The position numbers and the translations under genes were made by a program. The notes below the pieces were generated by a model. The model ran no database searches, was not told where the DNA came from, and saw nothing but the letters and a program-made list of their open reading frames with translations. Positions 54,001-64,000 of a stretch of DNA of 64,000 nucleotides are shown here, piece after piece. Position 1 is the stretch's first letter, and each line of letters opens with the position of its first letter. Source of the DNA: Axinella damicornis (lineage: Eukaryota > Porifera > Demospongiae > Axinellida > Axinellidae); the NCBI GenBank assembly GCA_963931865.1, contig OZ007515.1, positions 5,640,493 to 5,704,492 of the forward strand, written 5' to 3'.

Positions 54001-56477
54001 ATCACTGTCTGATTCACTTGGCTCGTCAACAGATGGCTTCCCTTTCATTTTCTTTCTTCTCCTCCCCTTCTGCTTCTCCTTCCCCAAGTCCTTGTCCTCC
54101 TCCTCCTCCTCCTCCTCCACCTCCTCCCCCCTCTGTGCTGCTCTTGCCTCCCTCTGCTGTTCTGCCTGCACAAGGGACAAACACATTGGATAACTAGAAG
54201 AAGTACACATGTACTCAGCAGAGCGCAGCTTTTCTCAGCCTCTCGAGTGGATCTCTGTTCTGTGAGTTATGTAGACGCTCTGAATTTGACACTTCTACAT
54301 GTACATGTATGCTGAACTAAGCCATCAACAAGGCCTTCATTGATGAAACTGCATGGACACACTGACAGACAAACTGATCACTCTACCCCTGCTGCACATG
54401 CGCACGAGGTATTACTACAGGCACTTGTGTAGGTTAAAGTGGGAGTGACAGGACAGTTAGTCCATATTCATGCACCCCCACTTCCTGTGAATCCACTCAG
54501 TGCAGTGCACCATACATGTATGTATACTACAGTTAGTCTCGTTCCCAGACCCCGAACGCGCACACATATGAAAAAGGGGTCTAGCGACAATATGACATGC
54601 TACAACTGTACTTGACCTTCAAGAGGCGTGACCATGATGACGTACTCAGTAAATTCCAGGTGAAAAGTTTAAATTCAAAGATGGCCAGAAAAGCAGTGAG
54701 AAAGGAAATAGATATTCTTTTGTACCACGGAAGGTAGCACTCCTCTTCTCATAGTTCTGGGCTGTGTCTACCAGGTCTACTTTGCCGACACTGAAAACTG
54801 CAAACTACATGTAATTTATTGCTCTAGCTAAACTCTGATTGGCCATTACACATTCCTGACATCAATGCTATAGGACCAAGTAAAATTCGCATAGTCACCA
54901 GACTCTTTTCGCATGTGTGCGTTCGGGGTCTGGGAACGAGAATACACTACAGTGGAACCTCTACAATATGGTCGCTTCATGCCCCTATAGAGGTCATCTT
55001 GTTGGGACCCAATGGACTCCTGTGGTACAGCTACCTCTTTATTGCAGGGAAAATGATGTTGGTCTGAGGTGACCATAGTCTCGTTCCCAGACCCCGAACG
55101 TGCACACGCAGAGGGGCCTGGGAACGAGACTAAGGTGACCACAGTATAGTGCTTCCTCTGCAATCATGGGGGCAAGTGGGAAGGATTGTACGAAGTCACA
55201 ACATACCTTCAATTGTCTCATCTCTCTAGCTCGAGCAATCTTTGCCTCCAGTGAACTGAAGTGAGACTTCTGCAGTTAGAAGGAAGAAAAGTCCATGTAA
55301 AACATGATGAACCAATTGGAGAAAGTCTCAGATGATGTCATCTCATCATGTGCTCTTGGATGAACAAAAGTAAGACAGACATTCATGCAAGGTGGGCATG
55401 ATGAACCAAGGGCACATGATGACACCTAGTGATCAAAGATGATGTCATCCTGCAGGCCAGGACGAATACAATGTCACTCCAGTGGCTAATTTACATACGG
55501 AGGCAATTTCTCCTCAAGCAGAAGGGAACGCTACTCAGCATTTCCGTACATCATTTCCGGTTGACCACTGGATTGCATCCCCCACATCCCAGGAGTACTC
55601 CTCTCCCCCATCTTCTGCAAACTCAAAACCTTTGGCAAACAGCGAGGGCTTCTTGCGATGCTTGAGCGACTTGGACTTGGATACCTGCAAGGTGAGAGTT
55701 GGTACAGTAGGTAGGCAAAACATGCCCAGAAGATTAGTCAATGAGGAGACCCCAATAGCACAACCATGGATACCCAGGGACTCCGGACTTAATCACATGA
55801 AGGTTCTTCATCTTCACAATTTTGGGGGTAAGGCATAGTGCACCCTGAAGGGAAAGAAACCTCCCTGTTGCATAGTGGATTCAATCCGAAGGCTGATGAG
55901 TTCTATTGCATGAAATGCACCTAAAACTTGCAGAACTGTTCCTTGAATAATGTTTCATGTAGGTGTCTCATCAGTCATGCACTGTCCCATGTGTTGAAAT
56001 TGGTAAGGTGTATATATGCAGCCATAAGGTATCGGAGGGGGTTTCCAGACAGCAGGGGATTTTCAGACAAGGCCCTAGTTTTCGCTCTCTGGGAGCAGTT
56101 TTTGCTAACAACTGCACAGCGTTGGAGAGTTTGAAGGTAGGGTATGCATGCGCACTTACCATAATTTGGAAGAATTGCTAATGGAGGGAATGCGAGGGGC
56201 ATGAATGCAGTGTCCGGAATTAAAAGAATGTCCGGAAACCCTCTCCGTTACCTTAACAGTTAATCCATTGGAAGATTTAATCATATGCCCATATGTACAA
56301 AGTAGTAACGGACCCTAGTGCAAAAAAATGAGAAAGATCAAGCAGTTTGGAAGCTGTGGGTTAATAAACGTAGCTGTCTCGTAATAGCCCCGCCTACTCT
56401 AATTTTACCTCCTCCTCCGAGTCCGACTCCTCCCGATTCACTTCTTCATAGTCCTCAATTGTGGAAATCAACTCCAT
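37209..56477 (-). CDS. DDX27: DDX27 DEAD-box RNA helicase, complete, 21 exons
   Basis: ATP-dependent RNA helicase of 60S ribosome biogenesis (yeast Drs1), nucleolar. Exons: 56409-56477, 55550-55684, 55207-55269, 53950-54165, 52255-52350, 51962-52067, 51414-51526, 51245-51305, 49230-49380, 47122-47221, 46575-46716, 45171-45307, 44801-44899, 44476-44558, 42383-42477, 42019-42104, 41637-41766, 41262-41329, 40137-40266, 38478-38568, 37209-37284. All phases agree: 749 codons (human 796 aa). Motifs: acidic exon 4; [14 protein letters not shown] motif TPTPIQ; Walker A ATGTGKT (across exons 6/7); [23 protein letters not shown] in [11 protein letters not shown] in [32 protein letters not shown]; then [11 protein letters not shown] and a basic tail [11 protein letters not shown]. 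The C-terminal linker is shorter than in human. No defects seen. Confidence 0.96.
38396..38477. repeat. CA/TG microsatellite touching the DDX27 exon 20 donor
   Basis: On the gene strand the intron starts GTGTGTGG and continues as TG-rich repeat. Confidence 0.9.
38660..39590. repeat. Minisatellite, about 40-45 bp units
   Basis: Units contain TGATTGACCCGGCATCTGGG, TCTGTTGGCAA and GAGGGACTGACTGCTGTTGG. Orientation flips at about 39390, after which TGCTGGGTCAATCAGCCC units occur, making an inverted array. Lies in DDX27 intron 19. Confidence 0.9.
40269..40351. repeat. (TG)41 microsatellite abutting the exon 19 acceptor
   Basis: On the gene strand, (CA)n runs to CACACACCCAG, the 3' splice site of exon 19, so it replaces the normal polypyrimidine tract. 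Confidence 0.9.
40464..40640. mobile_element. Foldback element, copy 1
   Basis: TTAAATACCAGTTTGCAGTGCATTA-type left arm and inverted right arm (ACTGCAAACTGGTATCTAAA), continuing through GGGCAATCTAGTTAACAGTC. The flanking block to about 40790 (TGTGCATTATCTAGATAATG, GCTCAGTCATGTGATCAATT) is also shared, inverted, with 50580-50720, so the full element is about 330 bp. Confidence 0.75.
40830..41165. repeat. Minisatellite, about 33 bp units
   Basis: Ten or so units of CGATTGGTCCACCTTCTCTC plus TGCCTACCCTT, in DDX27 intron 18. Confidence 0.9.
41928..42018. repeat. CA/TG microsatellite touching the exon 16 donor
   Basis: On the gene strand the exon 16 donor is CAG|GTGTGTGTGT, with the repeat starting at the first intron base. 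(GCGT)n units follow further in. Confidence 0.9.
42575..42735. repeat. 32-bp minisatellite, 5 copies
   Basis: TCAGCCAGCTCCTCAGCACA and CTGGTTAATATC repeated nearly exactly. Confidence 0.95.
42770..42836. repeat. Hairpin (CTAGACCCTCCTCTCCC arms)
   Basis: 17-bp perfect arms with a loop of about 30 bp, directly before the RecQ-like fragment. May be one end of a Mutator-like element. Confidence 0.65.
42860..43092 (+). pseudogene. RecQ-like helicase 5' fragment with its own promoter
   Basis: After a CCAAT box (GACCAATCAG, about 42866), an open frame reads [20 protein letters not shown], then [19 protein letters not shown], ending at a donor-like CAG|GTAGCG at 43092. The last part resembles motif 0 of RecQ helicases just before Walker A. 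The nearby ATG (42947) is one base out of frame. Downstream is a minisatellite, not the helicase. It is a different segment from the fragment at 4051-4440, though adjoining it in helicase order. Confidence 0.4.
43105..44375. repeat. Minisatellite of about 95-105 bp units, about 13 copies
   Basis: Units contain CCACCCGATGCTT, CCTCCCTGGGGACTTGCACC, CCCCCAGAGCGCCTGATCAT and CGCCTAACCAACTTAGTGGG. The array begins within the sequence following the RecQ-like donor (TCCACCCGATGCTTGTCC), so it grew from that intron. Lies in DDX27 intron 14. Confidence 0.95.
44900..45012. repeat. Purine-rich minisatellite next to exon 13
   Basis: GGAGGGAAGGAGGCAAGGAG units; on the gene strand a polypyrimidine tract at the exon 13 acceptor. 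Confidence 0.85.
45634..45744. repeat. Tandem duplication, two copies of about 55 bp
   Basis: CTATGGGTCTATGCGATAGA, TGGACGGTCGGCAC and GAGCTTTCGGCTACTA appear twice, almost identical. Confidence 0.95.
46242..46339. repeat. Near-perfect palindrome, about 98 bp
   Basis: The arms ATCACGCCTAG ... GGTTTACAGTCACGAGCACG ... GGGCG meet with essentially no loop. Mismatches are one small indel next to CCTAG and one T/C. Confidence 0.95.
47430..47506. repeat. Poly-C tract, 77 bp with two T interruptions
   Basis: C runs of 26, 24 and 25 or so separated by single T. In DDX27 intron 9. Confidence 0.95.
48510..49105. mobile_element. Mutator-like foldback element with 236-bp arms
   Basis: An exact 9-bp duplication CATAACAGC (48501-48509 and 49106-49114) flanks long, nearly identical inverted arms (48510-48746 and 48868-49105) starting GGGCAACTATGAAAGCAGGA. 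The 120-bp loop holds a frame ([20 protein letters not shown] ... NLLIEAH) that is unrecognised. No transposase. In DDX27 intron 9. Confidence 0.9.
50155..50405. repeat. Dispersed repeat, copy B
   Basis: Inverted, diverged copy of 13500-13775. Confidence 0.75.
50580..51155. mobile_element. Foldback element, copy 2
   Basis: TTAGATACCAGTTTGCAGTG at about 50729 pairs with CACTGCAAACTGGTACTTAA ending at about 51155. It is longer than copy 1 because of a roughly 250-bp loop with a second inverted pair (GTGGTTCAAGTTAAAAC / TTTTTACTTGAACCACC). The flank 50580-50720 is shared with copy 1 in opposite orientation. Confidence 0.75.
51545..51795. repeat. G-rich minisatellite
   Basis: GGGGAGGGGAGAATCTTGGG and GGAGGATTTAGGGG units in DDX27 intron 6; a polypyrimidine tract on the gene strand near the exon 7 acceptor. 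Confidence 0.85.
52512..52915. mobile_element. Mutator-like MITE, 404 bp
   Basis: Starts TAGCCTCGTTCCCAGTCCC, ends GGGACTGGGAACGTGGCTG. Exact 9-bp duplication GACAATAAA (52503-52511 and 52916-52924). Internal arms include CCCAGCTTTTCGTCG / CGACGAAAAGCTGGG. Confidence 0.9.
53328..53446. mobile_element. Mutator-like MITE, 119 bp
   Basis: TAGTCTCGTTCCCAGACC ... GGTCTGGGACCGAGATTA-type ends; duplication GGTACTGCT / GGTACTACT (8 of 9). Confidence 0.85.
53577..53668. mobile_element. Mutator-like MITE (TAGTCTAAC subfamily), 92 bp
   Basis: CTAGTCTAACAAGCTACTTT ... GGGCTAGCCCGCTAGACTA; exact duplication ATGCCAGTG (53568-53576 and 53669-53677). A shortened relative of 14998-15453. Confidence 0.88.
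54534..54944. mobile_element. Mutator-like MITE, 411 bp
   Basis: TAGTCTCGTTCCCAGACCCC and GGGGTCTGGGAACGAGAATA ends, arms of about 32 bp; duplication TACTACAGT / CACTACAGT (8 of 9). Confidence 0.88.
55076..55132. mobile_element. Mutator-like MITE, 57 bp, perfect duplication
   Basis: TAGTCTCGTTCCCAGACCCC through GGGCCTGGGAACGAGACTA, bracketed by AGGTGACCA exactly (55067-55075 and 55133-55141). Confidence 0.92.
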
Positions 56478-56637
56478 TTCCCATCCTAGCGCAATTATAC
56501 TTCTAAATAATGCCCACCGTAATCCACGTGGTGGCAAAGAGCTCGATTCTGATTGGATAAGCATGATGACGTCATACTAAAACACAAGGGTTTGAATTTT
56601 GAACTGCTGCGAAATTAGTGAATGATTCTAAATCGCC
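56478..56637. promoter_or_regulatory. Bidirectional promoter, DDX27 / coiled-coil gene
   Basis: Only 160 bp separate the two start codons. It contains a CACGTG E-box (56525-56530), a CCAAT box (ATTGG, 56552-56556) and a full palindromic CRE TGACGTCA (56567-56574). There is no TATA box. Co-regulation is inferred. Confidence 0.75.
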
Positions 56638-59600
56638 ATGGCTTCGAGGAGAGAGCTGCAAAAGCTGGAAGATGAAAACAGAACACTCTGCCATCGGCTT
56701 TCAGATGTGGAGGTAGAGCTTGGAAGGAAGGAGGACGAGCTCAAGGCTGCAAACCTGAGGTACTGCAGTCTGCAGGCACACAAATAAGAATATCTTCTGC
56801 ATGCAATGGGCAGACTAAGTTGTAATTTATAAATCAGGCTAGGCTATGTTAATGAAACAGAGAAAGATACAATAACAAAACAATAAATGGCGGCCAGTCT
56901 TATGTGTGTGTGTGTGGGGGGGGGGGGGGGGGGGGGCGGCGGCAGGCAATCTCCTAAGGACTACGTTTTCCCTTGTCATTTATAGGAAGTCAGAGCTGCT
57001 GAATGACCTCCGTGAACACCAGCAGCGAATGAAGAATCTCAAGTTCCAACTTGAGCGGGCAGAGACAGCTGAACTGGAGGCAAAAGGAATTTCCCATGAT
57101 GTAAAATTGGCTCTGGAGCGGTCGGAGGCCAGTCTCAGGGACCAGGCCGCCTCTTCCAAGGGTGCTATCAACAGCCTGCAGGTGGAGATCAAGAGACTCA
57201 AGTCCAGGTGAGCGTCAGCCTTGCAATTTGACATTAGTAGCAGGGCCTCTGCTAGCCTCATTCCCAGGTCTTGTGGGAATGAGGCTAGCCCTCTGCTCTG
57301 CCCATAACATAAGGTCTATCCAGATATACCGAACATGAGAGTTCGTGTGTATATAGCTTCCAGACCCAAATATACATGTGTACACTATTTGTGAAGATCG
57401 AGTTTGCAAACTTACCGGAAGACAGGGTATATATAGTTAATGAAATACTGGAATTTGACAACATATACGTTTTCCATTTGTTCAATGAACGTCCGTATAT
57501 TGCCATTGGCGGAACAACTGTACACACTGTAAGCTGGGTACACAAGTGCACCATGCAGGCTAGTTGTCGTGCTCATGCTGTTAAGGTCTGGTGATGTAGA
57601 CTCATACCCAATTAAGCCTATGTGTAAAGGATTGCATATGGGCCTAGATACAAGGCTCCTTGCGATGCAAGACAGACTAAGCACCAATGCCTATCTCTGC
57701 CACTTAGTATAGTGTCATTCTCAGGCCCCTCCCAGCTTTCCGTCGCTTGCTGTACAGTTGTATTGCAAGCAATGAAGAGCTGGGCGGGGGCCTGGGATAT
57801 ACATGTAGTTAGCTCAAAACGGACTGACCTACATTATTTTCATTTCCCTCCCTGAACATTATTACCTGTATGTGCTATTGGCTACTTGCTTGATATTATT
57901 ATTAACTCAAAGCTGGAGGGGAAAGGTACATGTAACCTCATTCTCATCCTTCGGTCTCAGGTTGGCAGAAAAGGAAGAGCAGTGTGACATAGTGGCGGAG
58001 CAACTATACCACCGGGATGAAACGATTGCTGCCATGAAGGGAGAGAAGGCAAAACTCGATCGTGATGGCTCTTCTCGAGTTGCCAACCTCAATCAGGTAT
58101 TAATGCAGGAGAAGCAGGCCTGCTCACGTCTGAGTGAGGAAAACGAGATGCTTAAACGAAATGAACTTGAACTGCTAGCAAAGTATGAGACCCTCGAGCA
58201 GAAATTTGCAGAGCTTGTTGCTAAGGGAGAACGCCCTTGTAAGTCCTGCCTCGTAAAAGACCAGCATCCGCTGACCCCAATGCGAACTCCATCAAGACCA
58301 TGGTCAACCCCAGGTAGACCGTTTCCCCAAGAGACAGAGCTGGATGCTCTTCAGATTGAAAACACAAAGCTCAAGCAAGAGCTGGAATGTCTCCACACCA
58401 ATTTCAAATTGAGCTCTCAGAAATCAGCCCAGTTGAAGAAAGAATCCAAGGAGGTGGAGATAGCAACGGCAGAACTTCAGGCCGCATACGATCAGATACT
58501 TGCAGAGAAAGAAGAAATGGAGCTCAAATATGAAGAAGCCAAGGTTGCTCTTGCGAACAGTGCCAGTTCACAGACGAATGACCGACAAAGGAACACCAGG
58601 CTCGGGAAGGAAGTGGAAGATCTTCAGGCCAACCTAGAAACACTCCAGCATCAAAACCTGGAACTTCGAGACAAACTGGAGACTGAAATTGCACAATCAC
58701 TTGATAGCAGAGGTGTCATTGGGAACCTTAATGCACAGGTGAAGGTTTTGAGAGAAGATAAGGGGAGAGTGGAAAGTGACCTCTCTGGTGTACTGAAAAG
58801 GCTTCAACTCCTTCAAGATGAGCTTGCGTCTAACCAGCACTCAAATGAGTTGCAATCTGAAATCAAACGGCAGAGTTGCGAGGCGATTACAGCACACAAG
58901 CGTAAGGTTGCTCACTTGCAGGATGAGAATGAAGAGCTTAGAGATCAGTTGGAGAAAGCTGGTCACTCGATTGATGAACAACAAAGCCAAATCCACTCCC
59001 TGAAAGAATCAATCAAATCACTGAAGTCTAAAGTGGCTGGTGCGGAAGCTCGTAATGAACTCTTGACAACAAGAAGAGATCAGCAATCATGCCTACCAAC
59101 TGAGATACGGGATCTCCAGAACAAGTTGGCAAACCTTTCTGAAGAGCATGAAATTCTGCTTGCTGCAAACAAAGAGCTTCTTGAGGCACGTACACAATCC
59201 GAGTCGCACATACAGGAGATGACAAAGGCCAGCACCAAATTGCGCAGAGAAGGAAGCCACAACTGGGAGCTCGCCAAGAAGCTGCAGAAGGAGCTTGAGA
59301 GGCAAGAGTCTTGTTCACTCGCAGCTAAAGAAAGCTTGCAGAAGAAAGAGCAGCTGTGTTCAAAGATGATCGGGGAGGTGGAAGACTTAAAGCTAGAGCT
59401 TTCAAGTGCCACAAATGCCAAGACGATGTACGAGGTTGAGGTGAGCAAGCTGATGAGTAAGCTGGAGGAGTTGGAGCAATGCAACTTTGAGCTGAGTACG
59501 AAGCTCAGTGATGTTCAGGATGAGGCAAACACTGCAAATCATTCACAGTCTGAAACCCAGTCCAGGCTTGAGGAGCTTGAGAGAAAGCTCGGTGCTGCAG

Positions 59601-60685
59601 AAAGCTCTCTTCTGGAGAAGGACCCACTGATTGCTGAGCTTCAGTGCACTAATGAGCTGCTTGAGGAAGAAAGTGGGACCCTGTTATCACAAGTAACCTC
59701 CCTTTCGGAGATGGTGGCATCCAGGAATGCAAAGCTAGAAGCCCTTCACGCACAGATAGCCTCCCATGAATCAGACAGCAGGGAGATTATGAACAAAATA
59801 TGTGAGCTAGAAAGTGATCATGATCAGTATGCGCTGACCCAACAAGCTCTGCAAGAGGAGATTGAGCGGCTCAAAGAAGCACTCAAGTTGGCCAACAACT
59901 TCAAGAAAGACATGGAGAATACCATCCTGTCATTGAAGCTAGAGGTGAAGCAATTACAGGAATACAACTGCAGCCTAGAAACAATCAACTGTGGCCTTCA
60001 GGAGAAGATCAAGGGAGAGATGGCAAAATATGAAGCGCTTGATTCAACATGCCAGAATATGGGAAAGAACCTTCATGATCTTGAGCAAGAAATGAAACTG
60101 AAGTCTGCCTCTCTCAGGGCTGCACTGGATGATACTGACTTCATCAAAAGAAGCTCAGAAGATGCAACAACTTCCCTCAAGGCACAAGTCAGTGCACTCG
60201 AGGTCAAGTGCCGTGAGCTACAAGATGCATGTGATGACCTGCAGCAATTTAAAACCGAAATGACTGCACAGTTATCTAGTCAGCGCACTGAGATAAGGGA
60301 GCTGCAACATCTCAACTCCACGATCAGAAGTGAGAAAGAATCTCTTGTAGAATCCTATGAGCAAGGTCAGATGAAGGTAGGCAGCCTTAAAGAGGAACTC
60401 CATGCTGTCCAAAGGGAGCTGAAGGACGCTACAAATAGTCTGTGGTACCAGAAAGAGAAACTCTCTGAGACACAGCGGGAGAATGGTTCCATCAAACGGG
60501 AACTCGTCCATGCCATTGAAGAGTATGAAAAACTGAAGGAGTCGGCTCTGAGTCTCCTTGAGTGTCCCTGCCATTCCGATGAAAATCCTAATACACCCAC
60601 CAAAATGAAGCTGAAAGGAATCCTCAAGAAGCCTGGCCCCCGGGGCCTTGGGGTGCTGAGGTCAGTGGAAAACCTTGTTGACTGA
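56638..60685 (+). CDS. Long coiled-coil protein with C-terminal GILK motif, 3 exons
   Basis: Exons 56638-56759, 56986-57207 and 57961-60685 join in phase (AG|G junctions) to about 1,022 codons. The start MASRRELQKLEDENRTLCHR begins almost at once with heptad-rich sequence that runs through nearly the whole protein; no transmembrane or globular domain is seen. Breaks are a CKSC pair followed by a Pro/Ser/Thr linker with TP sites (PLTPMRTPSRPWSTPGRPFP, about residue 225-245) and a basic, ordered-looking tail (NTPTKMKLKGILKKPGPRGL). GILK fits the [GS]-I-L-[KR] SILK docking motif of PP1 partners, and several TP sites suggest CDK control. This looks like a centrosomal or spindle scaffold, by inference only; I cannot name an orthologue. 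AATAAA lies at 60909-60914. It shares a promoter with DDX27. Confidence 0.9.
56914..56936. repeat. Poly-G tract, 23 bp
   Basis: In intron 1 of the coiled-coil gene, 50 bp before the exon 2 acceptor. Confidence 0.95.
57253..57287. mobile_element. Minimal Mutator-like MITE, 35 bp
   Basis: TAGCCTCATTCCCAGGTC / GGGAATGAGGCTA; flanks GGCCTCTGC and GCCCTCTGC (8 of 9). A related pair (CAGGCCCCTCCCAGC / GGGCGGGGGCCTG) is at 57722-57800. Confidence 0.8.
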
Positions 60686-60908
60686 TTTAACTTAACACAC
60701 ATACTCATGCACCTGGAACATTATGTATTCCCCTTATAATTTACTTTGTATGCACACACCGCTATCAAACTCTATCAAACTTAATCTTGTACGAGTTCAT
60801 TGTGACTGTACATGTGTTACCCATATATACACCCATGAGCCCATAATAATTGCCGCATACAGTGTACGTATGTACTCTCGATCATTATTGATTGTCTGTA
60901 CCATTAAT

Positions 60909-60914
60909 AATAAA
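60909..60914 (+). terminator. Poly(A) signal of the coiled-coil gene
   Basis: AATAAA, 224 bases after the stop. Confidence 0.55.
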
Positions 60915-61249
60915 TTATTTTGCTAGTCCTGTTCCCAGGATTTTGCCTACTGTAGATATATACGTACTGCTGTGACAATAAGCTGGAGAGGGGCTATAGC
61001 CGGGAATAAGGGAAACATTGAGAAGTTGTTCTTTGCATGTGCATGGATGATTGAAATCAAGGATCCGGAGCTGTAGCTACGTACAACAAAAAATAATAAC
61101 CATTGGGTAAAACTGTAGCCTCATTCCCAGTTTGTGTCATTGCATTGCAGTAACAACGGTGCCTAGGAATGAGGCCATGTAGAGCTAGTGTCATGGACAA
61201 AAAATTACTATCATAATGTGCAGGCTTACATTGTACATAGCTAACAGGG

Positions 61250-63416
<2,167 letters not shown>

Positions 63417-64000
63417 CTGGGTGTGGAGAGCAGGGAGGGTTAAATAAAAGCATTGATATCACCAGCTTGCATGCAGACACCGCCATTTCCCGATACTATG
63501 GAGTGGAAAGCTATAATTCCAAATGAAGCACACTCACAATGTTATTAGGCGACTACTTTCTTCCTGTGGGGATATAGGCGCATGCACTTAATAATGTGGA
63601 ACTACGGTATTTGAATGAAGTAAGACTTGTGTACTAAAGGCATGTTTGCATAAGTCTAAATAGAGCCCACCAAAAATTCAGGGATGCCATTTAAGAGGTT
63701 CCACTGTAGCACCAGTTGTTCACAGGACAGAAGTTTCATGGATCAACCATTGCCAAACTTCAGTTGAAATTTCCGCTAATCAGTGATTCAGGTACATGTA
63801 GCTATGTCCACGCATTGGTAAAGCAGGTCGTTGCAGTATGTCATGTTCCACTCTGCTGCAAATACGCTGTACAATCCGCTGAGTGCCTAATTCGGCTTAG
63901 TGTACTAGTCTCTTTCAGAGTTACAGCCTACCGTTCATTGCTTTCTTTTGGTACACGTCTCAAGACAATTGCACAACATTTGTTTCCACGTCTGGGAGAG
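63417..64000. other. ASB intron or upstream sequence; one possible exon
   Basis: On the minus strand CTCTCCCAG at the window edge is followed by an open stretch (RGNKCCAIVLRRVPKESNER) and a GTAGGC donor near 63931. The phase does not fit the next exon cleanly, so it is only a candidate. Confidence 0.3.

Overview
The window looks like one stretch of nuclear DNA from an invertebrate animal. It holds spliced metazoan genes with GT-AG introns and consistent exon phases, many microsatellites, and a dense layer of DNA transposons. The gene families (COMMD1, alanine aminotransferase, DDX27, an ankyrin-SOCS protein, an orphan 7TM receptor) plus Ginger, Penelope-like and Gypsy elements fit an early-branching animal. 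I lean to a sponge, but that is inference.

Left part (1-16.9 kb): a single-exon 7TM receptor (68-1369, minus); a 1.57-kb foldback element carrying a terminal-exon-like cassette; a GTPase gene broken by a Mutator-like insertion that itself contains a RecQ-helicase fragment; a degraded LINE; a possible E2F/CCAAT promoter with a short exon; the exons of a COMMD1 gene (9749-15755, minus) with hAT and Mutator-like MITEs in its introns; a tRNA-derived SINE and a tRNA-like minisatellite neighbourhood.

16.9-25 kb: a 5.45-kb Ginger-type DNA transposon (16876-22327) bounded by TGTCA...TGACA inverted repeats and a 4-bp target duplication. Its gene reads as integrase, GPY-like C-terminus, Ulp1 protease and PHD finger. 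A second transposon (10-bp target duplication) split its integrase, and a hAT element (5-bp duplication) landed inside the second one. Next come paired MITEs flanked by a 75-bp direct repeat, and a Penelope-like fragment.

25.1-35.1 kb: a complete 11-exon alanine aminotransferase gene (minus, about 541 aa). One intron has a perfect (TG)n of about 1.2 kb; another holds a decayed Gypsy pol.

37.2-60.7 kb: a 21-exon DDX27 RNA helicase (minus, about 748 aa) lies head to head with a 3-exon coiled-coil gene (plus, about 1,022 aa). They share a 160-bp intergenic promoter with a CRE, a CCAAT box and an E-box. DDX27 introns are packed with minisatellites, foldbacks and many copies of a short Mutator-like MITE family.

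61.2-64 kb: the 3' part of an ankyrin-repeat/SOCS-box gene (minus), running off the right edge.

The clearest coherent story is mobile DNA: at least eight insertions have readable target-site duplications, several carry host gene pieces, and three elements are nested like Russian dolls.
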